Counted from the first letter of the stretch, positions 16,788-26,295 are shown. The stretch: DNA of 64,000 nucleotides from Clostridium_AD sp050717535 (GCF_050717535.1 NZ_JBOITM010000066.1:62001-126000), one strand, 5' to 3'. The notes: generated by a model from the letters alone, not told the origin. A program made the numbers and translations.

Positions 16788-17930
16788 ATGGAAATATATT
16801 TAGATAACAGTTCAACTACTATGCCTTACGAAGAGGTTATTGAGGCAGTTAGTAGTACTATGAGAAATTATTATGGAAATCCATCTTCATCCCATAGTTT
16901 AGGGTTTAAAGCAGAGCAAAAACTTAGAGAAATAAGAAAAAATATTGCCAGTAGCATAAATGCAACAAGTGAGGAAATAATATTTACATCAGGCGGTAGT
17001 GAAAGTAATAATTTTCTTATAAAAGGTTTTGCTAAGGCAAAATCTCATATAATAACAACTAAAATTGAGCATCCAAGTGTAGGGAATGTATTTAAAGCCT
17101 TAGAAGCTTTAGGAGTAGCAGTTACATATATTGATGTAGACGAAAGTGGTAGGATTGATGTAGAACAACTTATAGATAGTATAACTCGCGATACTCAAAT
17201 TGTTAGTATAATGCATGTTAACAATGAAGTGGGTGTTATTCAAGACATTGAGCGCCTAGGAAAATTAATTAAAGAAAAAAGTAGTAGGGCTAAATTTCAT
17301 GTGGATGCTGTACAAAGTTATGGAAAGATTCCTATTGATGTGAAAAAATGCAATATTGACTTGTTATCTACTAGCGCACATAAAATTCATGGACCCCGTG
17401 GAGTTGGATTTGCATATGTAAGGAAAGGACTTGCACCTAATTGCTTAATAGACGGTGGAGGGCAAGAAAGAAATTTAAGGTCAGGTACAGAGAATCTTGC
17501 TGGAATTGTAGGATTTGAAACAGCAGTAGAAATTATTTACAAAAATCAATATGAAAATTTTAATAAGGTTTTAGAGGTGAAAAAATATTTTATTGAAAAA
17601 CTTTCTATACTAGATGATGTAATAATTAATAGTAAGTTAGAACCATATTTTACACCTTATATATTAAGTGTTTCATTTAAGGGTGTAAAAGGAGAAGTTC
17701 TACTTCATTCACTAGAAGAAAAGGGTATATATGTATCTACTGGTTCAGCATGTTCTTCCAAAAGCCCTAAAAACAGTGAAATATTAAAGGCTATAGGAAG
17801 AAGTTTAGAGGAGCAAAAGGGAACTGTAAGGTTTAGTTTTTCTGAATATAATAATAAAGAAGAAATAGATTATGTTATATGTGAATTAGATAAATCATTA
17901 AAGTTCTTGAGAAAGTTAAACAAAAGATAA
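16788..17930 (+). CDS. Cysteine desulfurase (NifS/IscS family), partner of ThiI
   Basis: This is a PLP-dependent class V aminotransferase-fold enzyme of 380 residues. The N-terminal block is YLDNSSTTMPYEEV, K199 in STSAHKIHGPRG binds PLP, and C322 in STGSACSS is the sulfur-carrying cysteine. It removes sulfur from cysteine as a persulfide. It lies 66 bases upstream of thiI in one transcript, like the NifZ-ThiI pair of Bacillus subtilis. Its main acceptor is therefore probably ThiI, for 4-thiouridine in tRNA, rather than the Fe-S scaffold. That role is inferred from position. Confidence 0.93.
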   Translation: MEIYLDNSSTTMPYEEVIEAVSSTMRNYYGNPSSSHSLGFKAEQKLREIRKNIASSINATSEEIIFTSGGSESNNFLIKGFAKAKSHIITTKIEHPSVGNVFKALEALGVAVTYIDVDESGRIDVEQLIDSITRDTQIVSIMHVNNEVGVIQDIERLGKLIKEKSSRAKFHVDAVQSYGKIPIDVKKCNIDLLSTSAHKIHGPRGVGFAYVRKGLAPNCLIDGGGQERNLRSGTENLAGIVGFETAVEIIYKNQYENFNKVLEVKKYFIEKLSILDDVIINSKLEPYFTPYILSVSFKGVKGEVLLHSLEEKGIYVSTGSACSSKSPKNSEILKAIGRSLEEQKGTVRFSFSEYNNKEEIDYVICELDKSLKFLRKLNKR

Positions 17931-17996
17931 TGGATGATGAGTTAGTTTATGTTAGAAATGAGTTATTCTATATAAGAAAAAGAGGAGTGCTTAAAG

Positions 17997-19139
17997 ATGA
18001 GAAAATTGATTTTGGTAAAGTATGCCCCAGAAATTTTTTTAAAGGGATTAAACAGAGGTAAATTCGAAAAAAAACTTAAAGATAATATAAAAAATGTACT
18101 AATAGGTTTAGAATATGAATTTGTTGAGGATCAAGGAAGATGGTTTATATACTCAGAGCAAATGGAGAAAATCATAGAAAAGGTTAAAAATGTTTTTGGA
18201 ATAATGGAGGTTTGTATAGTTACGCAGGTTGAAGCAAATATGGAGGAGATTGAAAAACAAGCACTCTTAGATCTTAGTGAAAGCTCATTTAAAACTTTTA
18301 AAATACAAACCAACAGAGCAAACAAGAACTTTACACTAAAATCATTGGAAGTAAGTAGAAAAGTAGGGTCTTACATATTACAAAATAATGATGAAGTAAC
18401 TGTGGATGTTCATAATCCAGAATGTATAGTAAATGTAGAGATAAGAAACATGGCCTATGTTTATGCTAAAAGAATAAAGGCAGTGGGCGGATTACCTTAT
18501 GGAATGAACGGTAGCACTATGCTTATGTTATCAGGAGGCATAGATTCCCCTGTTGCAGGATATATGATGGCAAGGAGAGGGGTAGAACTCCATGCAGTTT
18601 ATTATCATAGTCACCCATATACTAGCGAAAGAGCAAAGGATAAGGTAAAACAATTAACTAATATTTTAAAAGAATACACTGGAAAATTAACATTGTATGT
18701 AGTGCCTTTTACTGAAATTCAAATGCAAATTATAGAAAAGTGTAGAGAAGATGAATTAACAATAATTATGAGAAGATTTATGATGAGACTTGCGTGTAGA
18801 CTTGCTGAAAAGTTTGGAATAAATTCTGTAACTACAGGAGAGAGTATAGGTCAAGTAGCTAGTCAAACTATGGAAGGGCTTGTAGTAAGTGACGATGTGG
18901 CTGACAGACCAGTTTTCAGGCCACTAGTAGCTATGGACAAAGTAGATATTATGGATGTATCAAGAAAAATAGAAACCTATGAAACTTCCATTTTACCTTA
19001 TGAGGATTGCTGTACAATTTTTGTTCCTAAACATCCAAAAACAAAGCCAAGGCTAGTAGAGATAATTAGGTCTGAGTCAGTTTTAGATATTGAAGCATTG
19101 GTTGAGAAGGCAATTTTGGAAATGGAAATTTATAAATAA
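17997..19139 (+). CDS. thiI: tRNA 4-thiouridine synthetase ThiI
   Basis: The 380-residue protein has an N-terminal ferredoxin-like and THUMP region for tRNA binding (residues ~1-165). A PP-loop ATP pyrophosphatase domain follows, with SGGIDSPVAGYMM at residues 179-191 and the later block EDCCTIFVPKHPKTKP. It lacks the C-terminal rhodanese domain of E. coli ThiI, as is normal in Firmicutes, so the upstream cysteine desulfurase supplies sulfur directly. It adenylates U8 of tRNA and inserts sulfur; the enzyme is also linked to thiazole synthesis in some bacteria. AGAGGAG precedes the ATG. Confidence 0.95.
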   Translation: MRKLILVKYAPEIFLKGLNRGKFEKKLKDNIKNVLIGLEYEFVEDQGRWFIYSEQMEKIIEKVKNVFGIMEVCIVTQVEANMEEIEKQALLDLSESSFKTFKIQTNRANKNFTLKSLEVSRKVGSYILQNNDEVTVDVHNPECIVNVEIRNMAYVYAKRIKAVGGLPYGMNGSTMLMLSGGIDSPVAGYMMARRGVELHAVYYHSHPYTSERAKDKVKQLTNILKEYTGKLTLYVVPFTEIQMQIIEKCREDELTIIMRRFMMRLACRLAEKFGINSVTTGESIGQVASQTMEGLVVSDDVADRPVFRPLVAMDKVDIMDVSRKIETYETSILPYEDCCTIFVPKHPKTKPRLVEIIRSESVLDIEALVEKAILEMEIYK

Positions 19140-19182
19140 TTATATTCATGTTAATTGACTCATTATGTATATTAAATTAATA

Positions 19183-19222
19183 AAAAGCTCTAATTATTCA
19201 ATAATGAATAACTAGAGCTTTT
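19183..19222. terminator. Bidirectional terminator between thiI and the PAP2 gene
   Basis: The arms AAAAGCTCTA and TAGAGCTTTT, with inner arms ATTATTCA and TGAATAA-, form one long hairpin. Its tails are TTTTGATG on the plus strand and TTTTTATTAATTT on the minus strand, so it fits the minus-strand gene best. Confidence 0.75.
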
Positions 19223-19234
19223 GATGTTTAAAAA

Positions 19235-19888
19235 CTAAATAGACTTTGGTTTGTGTTTAAAAATATTAAGTTTAATAGTAAAATACTTGTCTAAAAATTT
19301 ATCCACACCTTTGTTCATACAGAACTTATAAGCAGAAATAGTGATATATGACCATACTATAGCGATAAACCATCCACCAAGAACATCTGTTGGATAGTGA
19401 ACACCTAGGTAAACCCTACTAAATCCGACAAGCAGTAAATATGTAATTATTAGACCACTTAATGTATAGGCGATTTTTTTATTCTTTATACGTTTAAGTA
19501 TAAAGTAAATAAGTACAATACCAATAGCTGTAGAAATAGAAGAATGGCCGCTAGGGAAACTATATCCATTAGCTTCAATTAATCTTATTTCCATGGGTCT
19601 AAGTCTTTTTACTGTATTTTTAAGTATTAAGTTGGTAAAACCAGTAATGCCAATATTAAATATACAGCATATGGCTTCTAATTTGTTATTCAAAAGATAT
19701 AATATAATAAAAACCACAAAGGTTAATAAAATCTGAGGAACGGGATCTGAAGAGTTCGAAATAGCAATAAAAAATTGGATCCATGCCCAATGCATAGATT
19801 GTATTAAATAATTAGTCATCTTAATATAATCATCCTTTCTATATTGAAAAATAAAAGCTCGAATTAAGTCATAATCATTAACTAACAT
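19235..19888 (-). CDS. PAP2-family membrane phosphatase
   Basis: The protein has the three PAP2 motifs: KNTVKRLRP, YSFPSGHSS and SRVYLGVHYPTDV. These build the histidine-based phosphatase site at the outer membrane face. Five or six hydrophobic segments surround them. Relatives act on undecaprenyl pyrophosphate, phosphatidylglycerophosphate or other lipid phosphates; the substrate is not clear here. The listed start gives 217 residues, but no ribosome site precedes it. The segment AAAGGATGAT, 23 codons further in, suggests a later start around residue 22-24 (KMTNYLIQ). Confidence 0.85.
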   Translation of the reverse strand: MLVNDYDLIRAFIFQYRKDDYIKMTNYLIQSMHWAWIQFFIAISNSSDPVPQILLTFVVFIILYLLNNKLEAICCIFNIGITGFTNLILKNTVKRLRPMEIRLIEANGYSFPSGHSSISTAIGIVLIYFILKRIKNKKIAYTLSGLIITYLLLVGFSRVYLGVHYPTDVLGGWFIAIVWSYITISAYKFCMNKGVDKFLDKYFTIKLNIFKHKPKSI

Positions 19889-20090
19889 TATATCAAAAGC
19901 TACAATTAAAAGCTACATTTATAATATTTGTTAACACTATTGTAAAATATAGACCGTTTTTTATACATGAAAAATAAATAAAATTTGTTTATAAATAAAT
20001 ATTTATTGAAAAACAATAAAAATACATTGAAAAACAATTTGTTTAGTAGTAATATTAAAATTGAAAGAAATTTAGTTCAGGAGGAATATA

Positions 20091-20585
20091 ATGAAATATT
20101 ATGGAGAAATGTCATTAGCTTCATTATTAAAAATATCATTAGATATTATGATTGTTATTGGTATAGTTGTTTATTTTGTATTATCGAAAGGAATATTAAT
20201 AGGAAAGGTAGTAGAAATGCCTGTGAGTAGATTTATTATCACATACATTTTATTTAGCATAGGAGGAATTGCAGTTATACTAATCTTGTTTAACCTTAGA
20301 AAAATAGTTAGATCTTTAATAAATATAACACCTTTTATTAAAGACAATGTGCTCTGTTTGAAAAGAATATCTCTGTTAAGTTTTGTGGTATCAATTTGTT
20401 ATGCTGTTAATTTTGTTATAAATGGTCAATATAAAAACTTTAAAATTGCCTATGTTGATAATAGTGGAATACATACTGATATTGAATTTTTAATATTCTT
20501 TTTTGCTGGGTGTTTTATTTTAATTCTATCTCAGGTATTTAAACAAGCGGTTGAGGCCATAGAAGAAAATGAATTTACAATATAA
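20091..20585 (+). CDS. DUF2975 membrane protein
   Basis: This is a 164-residue protein with four hydrophobic segments (around residues 13-30, 45-67, 98-115 and 132-152) and the tail FKQAVEAIEENEFTI. Length, topology and the tail match the DUF2975 family. That family is nearly always encoded directly before a very small Cro/C1-type HTH protein, as here (54-base gap). In other systems such membrane-protein/HTH pairs are proposed to act together in regulation, but no function is established. AGGAGG lies just before the ATG. Confidence 0.78.
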   Translation: MKYYGEMSLASLLKISLDIMIVIGIVVYFVLSKGILIGKVVEMPVSRFIITYILFSIGGIAVILILFNLRKIVRSLINITPFIKDNVLCLKRISLLSFVVSICYAVNFVINGQYKNFKIAYVDNSGIHTDIEFLIFFFAGCFILILSQVFKQAVEAIEENEFTI

Positions 20586-20639
20586 TGGTAAATAATAAAG
20601 AATTATTATTTATACCAGGTAACTACTAGGAGGATGAAT

Positions 20640-20849
20640 ATGGCAATTGTCGTAAATTTAGACGTTATGATGGCAAAAAGGAAGATATCATTGCAAGAGT
20701 TGTCAATGAGAGTTGGAATCACAAATGCAAATTTATCTATATTAAAGACATGTAAAGCAAAGGCCATTAGGTTTAGTACCTTAGAAGCTATTTGCAGAGA
20801 ACTGCATTGTCAACCAGGAGACATACTTGAATACAGAGAAGAAAATTAA
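20640..20849 (+). CDS. Small Cro/C1-type HTH regulator (YozG-like)
   Basis: This 69-residue protein is little more than one helix-turn-helix domain: MMAKRKISLQELSMRVGITNANLSILKTCKAKAIRFSTLEAICRELHCQPGDILEY. The ending QPGDILEY is diagnostic of the YozG-type group. The ATG at 20640 is chosen because AGGAGG lies six bases before it; the in-frame ATG at 20634 touches that site. It sits between the DUF2975 and DUF4173 membrane-protein genes and probably regulates this cluster. Confidence 0.88.
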   Translation: MAIVVNLDVMMAKRKISLQELSMRVGITNANLSILKTCKAKAIRFSTLEAICRELHCQPGDILEYREEN

Positions 20850-20870
20850 AATGGGAAAGGGGAAATTGAA

Positions 20871-22418
20871 ATGGAGAAAGATTTTGATCAGGCTATTATT
20901 ATAAAAGATGACAATATAAAGTCATTAAATAAACAACGTATGATAGATATAAAAAAAATAGATTCTAAAATTGATTTTAGTGAAAAAAAATATACTATAG
21001 GTATAGCAATTATGTTAGCGATAATTTATGAAAGATTTTTTATTGGAAAGCAAGGGGGTATTTCTATTCCTATTTTCTATCTTATGTTTATGGGATTTTT
21101 CTTATGGAGTGCTCGGGGAATGGTTGCATTTAAGAAAAGTATAGGGTTTGTGATAATTATTCCTACATTATTAATAGCACTAAATTATTCTATTCACTCT
21201 AACGAGATTTTAAACTTTTTTAATGGAATTATGATATTGATACTTACTGGAGTGAGCACAGTATTAATTAGATATGAGAATATAAAATGGGATAATTTAA
21301 ATTTTGTAAAAAAAGTATTTAGCAGAGGGGTTAAGTCTATTGGCGAGAATTCCTATAAGCCTTTCATGTTTATAAAAGGTAATATAATGAGGGAAAATAA
21401 AAAAGAAATAAGCTCTACAAAGAAAAACATATTAAAGGGATTAGTTATTTCTATACCCCTATTAGTTGTTATTTTAGTTTTGTTAACATCCGCAGACATG
21501 GTATTTAAAAACTATATAACCAATTTTTCCTTTGGACTAGGAGAGATAAGTTTAGGAAAAATAACAGGGCATTTATTGGTTATTATAATAGTTTTTATAA
21601 TATTATTTTCATATATATGGAGCTTTAAATATGCTTTTTATGAAGGGATAAGTAATAAGAAGGATATACAATGGGAGCCAGTTACTATTTTAACTATTAT
21701 ATTCATGATAAATATAGTATATCTTTTATTTTCAATAGTGCAGTTTTCTTATCTTTATGGTGGAGGTAGTAACTTTCTTCCACAGAAATTTACTTACTCA
21801 GAATATGCTAGAAAAGGGTTCTTTGAGCTTGTTGCTGTGACACTAATTAATTTCACCATATTACTCAGCAGTATGAAATTTTTAAAAAGGGATAATAAGA
21901 AAATAAACAGTATATCTAATGTTTTCTTAACACTACTTGTGGCATTTACATTTAATATGCTATTTTCAGCTCATTATAAGATGTCACTATATGAACAAAC
22001 TTATGGATTTACTTATTTAAGAATTTTTGTTCATTTATTCATGTTTATGCTATTTATGTTATTTATAGCGGCTCTAATTGGGATATGGAATAGGAAAATG
22101 CCACTAAATAAGATTTTAATAGTAATTCTTTTAAGCATGTATATATTAGTAAACTACATTAATGTAGATAAAATAATTGCAAAAAATAATATAGATATAT
22201 ATTATCAAACTCAGAAAATAGATGTGCAATATTTTAAATGTTTATCTTATGATGCTATTCCAGAGATATTGAAACTAAAAGATGATCCTAATAAGAATGT
22301 TGCTAAAGAGGTTAATGATTATTTATATGACGTAAAGAATGATTTATGGTCAGAGCATTTCTGGTATGAATTTAACTATTCTAAATATAGGGCTAGAAAG
22401 GTCTTAGATCAAAATTAA
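20871..22418 (+). CDS. DUF4173-type polytopic membrane protein
   Basis: The protein is 515 residues, with a charged N-terminal 40 residues and about twelve hydrophobic segments. The last ~75 residues are hydrophilic and end YDVKNDLWSEHFWYEFNYSKYRAR. The block ITLTEYARKGFFELV-like (here YSEYARKGFFELVAVTLIN) and KMSLYEQTYGFTYLRIFVH match DUF4173 proteins of Firmicutes. The function is unknown. It starts 22 bases after the HTH gene and belongs to the same transcript. Confidence 0.75.
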   Translation: MEKDFDQAIIIKDDNIKSLNKQRMIDIKKIDSKIDFSEKKYTIGIAIMLAIIYERFFIGKQGGISIPIFYLMFMGFFLWSARGMVAFKKSIGFVIIIPTLLIALNYSIHSNEILNFFNGIMILILTGVSTVLIRYENIKWDNLNFVKKVFSRGVKSIGENSYKPFMFIKGNIMRENKKEISSTKKNILKGLVISIPLLVVILVLLTSADMVFKNYITNFSFGLGEISLGKITGHLLVIIIVFIILFSYIWSFKYAFYEGISNKKDIQWEPVTILTIIFMINIVYLLFSIVQFSYLYGGGSNFLPQKFTYSEYARKGFFELVAVTLINFTILLSSMKFLKRDNKKINSISNVFLTLLVAFTFNMLFSAHYKMSLYEQTYGFTYLRIFVHLFMFMLFMLFIAALIGIWNRKMPLNKILIVILLSMYILVNYINVDKIIAKNNIDIYYQTQKIDVQYFKCLSYDAIPEILKLKDDPNKNVAKEVNDYLYDVKNDLWSEHFWYEFNYSKYRARKVLDQN

Positions 22419-22494
22419 TGCAAACACTGTAAAGTATGTGAATAGACTATAGGATAGATAGTCATTTAAATTTATTTAGTGGAGGTAATGTGAA

Positions 22495-22914
22495 ATGAAA
22501 GAAAAAACAAGATTGAACCTATTAGGGGTTTATGACTTATTATTAGCATTAGGTGCGATTTATATTGGAGTAATGATGGTAAGCTCAAATAATGGAGAGT
22601 TTATTGAATATCCACATGAATGGTTACCTAAAATCCCTTTTGAAAGCTGGGTTATTCCTGGCATTATAGCAATAGTATTATTTGGACTGGGAAATATTTT
22701 AGCAGCAATTATTTGTTTTAAAAAAGATAATAGCAAGGCATGGTTAGCAACTGCTATAATTGGCTGTATATTATTTATAAGCATTATATTTCAAATAATT
22801 ATTTTAGGAGAAACATATTTGGCAACAGTGGAATTATTAATTTTAAGTGTAATTCAGATATGTCTCTGTGGATATGTTTTTGCTGGTTATAGAAAAGAAC
22901 TAAATGAGGGCTAA
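22495..22914 (+). CDS. Small four-segment membrane protein, function unknown
   Basis: The 139-residue protein has four hydrophobic stretches (about residues 10-27, 52-76, 84-107 and 110-130) separated by short loops. I do not recognise a family with certainty. GGAGG precedes the ATG. It lies 77 bases after the DUF4173 gene, on the same strand, so it may be the last gene of the cluster. Confidence 0.75.
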   Translation: MKEKTRLNLLGVYDLLLALGAIYIGVMMVSSNNGEFIEYPHEWLPKIPFESWVIPGIIAIVLFGLGNILAAIICFKKDNSKAWLATAIIGCILFISIIFQIIILGETYLATVELLILSVIQICLCGYVFAGYRKELNEG

Positions 22915-23039
22915 AATATAGTAAGAATATTTGAAGGAATGATTTGGAGTGAGATTTAGATATGGCTGTATTTTTACTTGCATGCTATAATTTTATATGA
23001 AAGAGTTATATCATTCTAAGCAAGTCAGGAGGAAAAAGC

Positions 23040-24611
23040 ATGGAGAGAAACATTAGATTTGAAATAATAACTAAAGACAGATTAGGAATAACTGTAATAA
23101 TATTAGAGAAAATTTATAAGGCGGAAATAAACCTGCTTTCTGTGGAAGTGTTTCCTAAAAAGATTTGTGTTAAGATGCAAATTAGGGACGATGAGGCAAA
23201 GGAAGCATTAAAAAAGCAACTTACTGTTATAGAAGACGTTGTTATGGTTAATGAAATTAACTTGCTTAATTATGAGGAAAATGAAAGAAAACTTTTAGCT
23301 ATTTTAGATTCAGTAGATGAAGGTATAATGGTTATAAATAAAAAATTTGAAATTGACATATTCAATAACTATTGCGAAAAGGTGTTTCATTGTAATAAAG
23401 AAGAGGCTATAGGTACTGACATTAGAAAATTAATAGGTGGGGATGCCCCAGCTGTAGAACTTATAAATAGTGGGATAAAGTATGATAATGTAGAAGTGAA
23501 TGTTAAAACGCAAAAAGGAGAAGTTCATTATCTAACTACAGGTAGACCAATTGTAGATGATAATAATATTACCGTAGGTGCAGTAGCCTCTATTAAAGAT
23601 ATTCATAAAGCTATAGAGATTGCAAATGTTATCGCGGGAACCACTGAGGGTGCATTTAAAGAAATCGTAGGAAATAGCAATAAGATTGAGTGTGTAAAAA
23701 AGTTAGTACAAACTGTAGCTAAAAGTGATTCTACTATTCTCTTTAGAGGAGAAAGTGGGACTGGAAAAGAGTTATTTGCAAAAGCTCTTCAGAATTTAAG
23801 TAGCAGGAAAAATAGCCCTTTTGTAACTATAAGCTGTGCGGCACTTCCAGATAGTCTGATAGAAAGCGAGTTATTTGGTTATGAAAAAGGAAGTTTTACA
23901 GGGGCCATGAATAGTGGAAAAGAGGGCCTTTTTAAAGAGGCAGATGGTGGAACTTTGTTTTTAGATGAAATAGGTGAATTGTCTATAGTGCTGCAAGCAA
24001 AGCTTTTAAGGGTTCTTCAAGAAGGTGTTATTAGAAGGATTGGCAGTACAAAAGAAGAAAATATAAATGTAAGGATTATTGCAGCTACTAATAGAAACTT
24101 AGAAGAGATGATTAAAGAGGGGAAATTTAGAGAGGATTTATATTACAGATTAAATGTTATTCCCATAATTATTCCGCCTCTTAGAGATAGACTAGAAGAT
24201 ATTTCATCCTTAGTTGCACTGTTTATTTCTAAATATAATAAAAAGCTAAACAAAGAAGTAAAAGGCGCAGAGCTTTCTTTTATAAATAAATTACTATCAT
24301 ATAATTGGCCGGGAAATATAAGAGAACTACAAAATGTAATTGAGAGGGCTATGAATTTGTGTGAGGAGAAATATATATCTTCACAGAACTTTATTATGGA
24401 TATAGGGGTAGGGAGTAAGTTGGAGAATAAAATTGATTCGGATCTGTATAAAGCCTTAAAATTAAAAGAAGTTGTGGAAATTTGTGAAAAACAGGCTATA
24501 ATAACCGCTCTTTCTAAAAACAAAAGCTTAAGAAAAACAGCAAAGCAGCTAGGTGTTTCACATACCACAATTATTAATAAAATCAAAAAATATAAAATAT
24601 ATGAAAATTAA
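23040..24611 (+). CDS. Sigma-54-dependent transcriptional activator, TyrR-like (ACT-PAS-AAA-HTH)
   Basis: The 523-residue protein has an N-terminal ACT-like domain (residues 1-75, FEIITKDRLGITVIILEKIY), a PAS domain (~85-195), and a sigma-54 AAA+ domain. The AAA+ domain has Walker A GESGTGKE (237-244), the sigma-contact loop GSFTGA (284-289, a GAFTGA variant) and Walker B LFLDEIGE. A Fis-type HTH (KSLRKTAKQLGVSHTTIINKI) ends it. The ACT-PAS order is that of TyrR, where aromatic amino acids bind the ACT domain. A good -24/-12 promoter follows at 24881, directly before the methionine gamma-lyase gene, so that gene is its probable target. The effector is unknown. Confidence 0.9.
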   Translation: MERNIRFEIITKDRLGITVIILEKIYKAEINLLSVEVFPKKICVKMQIRDDEAKEALKKQLTVIEDVVMVNEINLLNYEENERKLLAILDSVDEGIMVINKKFEIDIFNNYCEKVFHCNKEEAIGTDIRKLIGGDAPAVELINSGIKYDNVEVNVKTQKGEVHYLTTGRPIVDDNNITVGAVASIKDIHKAIEIANVIAGTTEGAFKEIVGNSNKIECVKKLVQTVAKSDSTILFRGESGTGKELFAKALQNLSSRKNSPFVTISCAALPDSLIESELFGYEKGSFTGAMNSGKEGLFKEADGGTLFLDEIGELSIVLQAKLLRVLQEGVIRRIGSTKEENINVRIIAATNRNLEEMIKEGKFREDLYYRLNVIPIIIPPLRDRLEDISSLVALFISKYNKKLNKEVKGAELSFINKLLSYNWPGNIRELQNVIERAMNLCEEKYISSQNFIMDIGVGSKLENKIDSDLYKALKLKEVVEICEKQAIITALSKNKSLRKTAKQLGVSHTTIINKIKKYKIYEN

Positions 24612-24612
24612 G

Positions 24613-24660
24613 AAAAGTGTAAATAATACTTTCCAACTGGAAAGTATTATTTACACTTTT
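24613..24660 (+). terminator. Terminator after the sigma-54 activator gene
   Basis: A perfect 22-bp stem (start AAAAGTGTAAATAATACTTT) closes a 4-base loop and ends in TTTT. It begins two bases after the stop codon. Confidence 0.9.
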
Positions 24661-24678
24661 AATTCGTTAGTGGTTATA

Positions 24679-24716
24679 AAAAATGCCAGTGCATTAAATA
24701 AAGCACTGGCATTTTA
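24679..24716. terminator. Second terminator hairpin before the methionine gamma-lyase gene
   Basis: A 13-bp stem (AAAATGCCAGTGC with GCACTGGCATTTT) has a 10-base loop and the tail ATTTTATTTA. Together with the preceding hairpin it insulates the sigma-54 promoter at 24881 from read-through. Bases 24717-24880 are AT-rich and probably hold the activator sites, but I could not define one. Confidence 0.8.
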
Positions 24717-24880
24717 TTTATAGTATCTAATTAGCTTAAATTTTTTTAAATATAAATAATACAATTAATATATAAAACTATAGTTAAAAGCCTAAGACAC
24801 CTTATAAAAATAAGAAGCTATTTATTTATCAAAGGCTAAAAAATTTATAATGTGAATTATAAGAATTTTTCCTTAAAAAA

Positions 24881-24896
24881 TGGCAGCATAATTGCT
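24881..24896 (+). promoter_or_regulatory. Sigma-54 (-24/-12) promoter of the methionine gamma-lyase gene
   Basis: TGGCAGCATAATTGCT has GG at 24882-24883 and GC at 24894-24895, exactly ten bases apart, matching the TGGCAC-N5-TTGC consensus. The start site would be near 24907, 33 bases before the ATG. The gene immediately upstream encodes a sigma-54 activator. Confidence 0.87.
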
Positions 24897-24939
24897 TATA
24901 TATTTATATTAAGAAATAATCACTTTAGGGGGAATTATA

Positions 24940-26142
24940 ATGGATAGAGAACATTTACGTAATAGTGGATTCGCAACTAAAGCAATACATGGTGGAAATA
25001 AGAAGGATCAATACGGTTCACTAGCTACTCCAATACATCAAACAGCTACCTTTGTTTTTGACACAGCTGAGCAAGGTGGGAGAAGATTTGCAGGAGAAGA
25101 GGATGGTTATATTTATACAAGACTTGGAAATCCTACTAATACAGTACTGGAAGAAAAATTGGCAATGCTTGAAGGTGGAGAAGCATGTATGTCTATGGGA
25201 TCTGGCATAGGAGCTATATCTTCAGTTATGTGGACGGCATTAAAGGCTGGAGATCATGTAATTTCAGCACAAACTCTTTATGGTTGTACTCATGCGTTTT
25301 TGGCTCATGGTATTTCTAGATATGGTGTGGAGGTTACTTTTGTTGATGTTTCAAACTTAGATAATGTTAGGGCTGCTATGAAAGAAAACACAAAAGTTAT
25401 TTACTTAGAAACCCCTGCAAATCCAACATTGCTTATAACGGATATTGAGGAAATATCAAAGATTGCTCATGCGCAAAAAGATTGTATGGTTATAGTGGAC
25501 AATACATTTAGTACTCCATACACACAAAGGCCTCTAGAACTTGGAGCAGATGTTGTGGTTCATTCAGGAACAAAATTTCTTAATGGACATGGAGATGTAA
25601 TTTCTGGTTTTGCTATTGGATCTAAAGAATTTATTGATAAGGTTAGATTATTTGGTGTTAAGGATATGACGGGAGCTTCATTAAGTCCTTTTAATGCATT
25701 CTTGATTATAAGAGGAATGAAAACACTAGAAATAAGAATGGAAAGACACTGTAGTAATGCAATGGCTGTAGCTAAATTTTTGGAAGCTCATCCATTAGTT
25801 GAAAAAGTGTATTACCCAGGACTTAAGAGCTTTCCACAATATGAACTGGCAAAAAAACAAATGAGTCTTTCCGGTGGGATTATTGCTTTTGAAATAAAGG
25901 GTGGAATTGAAGAAGGCAAAAAATTCTTAAATTCTACTGAGCTTTGTAGCATAGCTGTTAGTTTAGGGGATGCTGAAACACTAATTGAGCATCCAGCATC
26001 CATGACTCATTCACCATATTCTAAGGAAGAAAGATTAGAAGCTGGTATAACGGATGGCTTAGTAAGACTAGCAGTAGGTCTTGAAAATGTTGAAGATATT
26101 ATTGCTGATTTAGACCAGGCGCTTAAATTAATGGTTAAATAG
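24940..26142 (+). CDS. megL: Methionine gamma-lyase
   Basis: This is a 400-residue enzyme of the Cys/Met-metabolism PLP family. K212 in SGTKFLNGHGD binds PLP. The active-site pair Tyr114 and Cys116 in LYGCTHAFL is the feature that marks methionine gamma-lyases off from cystathionine lyases and synthases, which lack the cysteine. It splits L-methionine to methanethiol, 2-oxobutyrate and ammonia. Its sigma-54 promoter and the upstream TyrR-like activator suggest catabolic induction by an amino acid. It stands as a single gene ended by a strong terminator. Cystathionine gamma-lyase activity cannot be excluded. Confidence 0.9.
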   Translation: MDREHLRNSGFATKAIHGGNKKDQYGSLATPIHQTATFVFDTAEQGGRRFAGEEDGYIYTRLGNPTNTVLEEKLAMLEGGEACMSMGSGIGAISSVMWTALKAGDHVISAQTLYGCTHAFLAHGISRYGVEVTFVDVSNLDNVRAAMKENTKVIYLETPANPTLLITDIEEISKIAHAQKDCMVIVDNTFSTPYTQRPLELGADVVVHSGTKFLNGHGDVISGFAIGSKEFIDKVRLFGVKDMTGASLSPFNAFLIIRGMKTLEIRMERHCSNAMAVAKFLEAHPLVEKVYYPGLKSFPQYELAKKQMSLSGGIIAFEIKGGIEEGKKFLNSTELCSIAVSLGDAETLIEHPASMTHSPYSKEERLEAGITDGLVRLAVGLENVEDIIADLDQALKLMVK

Positions 26143-26160
26143 TAATTGTTATAATGGACA

Positions 26161-26200
26161 AAAAAGATTATCTATACGTTTGTATATAGATAATCTTTTT
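26161..26200. terminator. Bidirectional terminator after methionine gamma-lyase
   Basis: A 16-bp perfect stem (AAAAAGATTATCTATA with its complement) closes an 8-base loop. T tracts arise on both strands, so it can also stop the convergent ABC transporter transcript. Confidence 0.88.
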
Positions 26201-26295
26201 CTATTTTATAGGAAACAGCTAGGGGAAGTGGCTGTAATAACATCCATATGCTAGAGCTTGTCACTTTTGCCACTTGCCACGTGGGTGGCACTACT

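Noticed and set aside
19985..20230. Plus-strand open frame overlapping the start of the DUF2975 gene
   Set aside because: It is Asn/Lys-rich in the non-coding part, lacks a ribosome site and runs out of frame into a well-supported gene.
22963..22985. TGGCTG...TTGCAT considered as a sigma-54 promoter before the activator gene
   Set aside because: The GG and GC are 14 bases apart rather than 10, which sigma-54 does not tolerate.
26201..26295. GC-richer stretch with GCCAC/GTGGC pairs between megL and the ABC ATPase gene
   Set aside because: Only a 5-bp stem forms and no T tract follows. The terminator at 26161-26200 already serves both genes.
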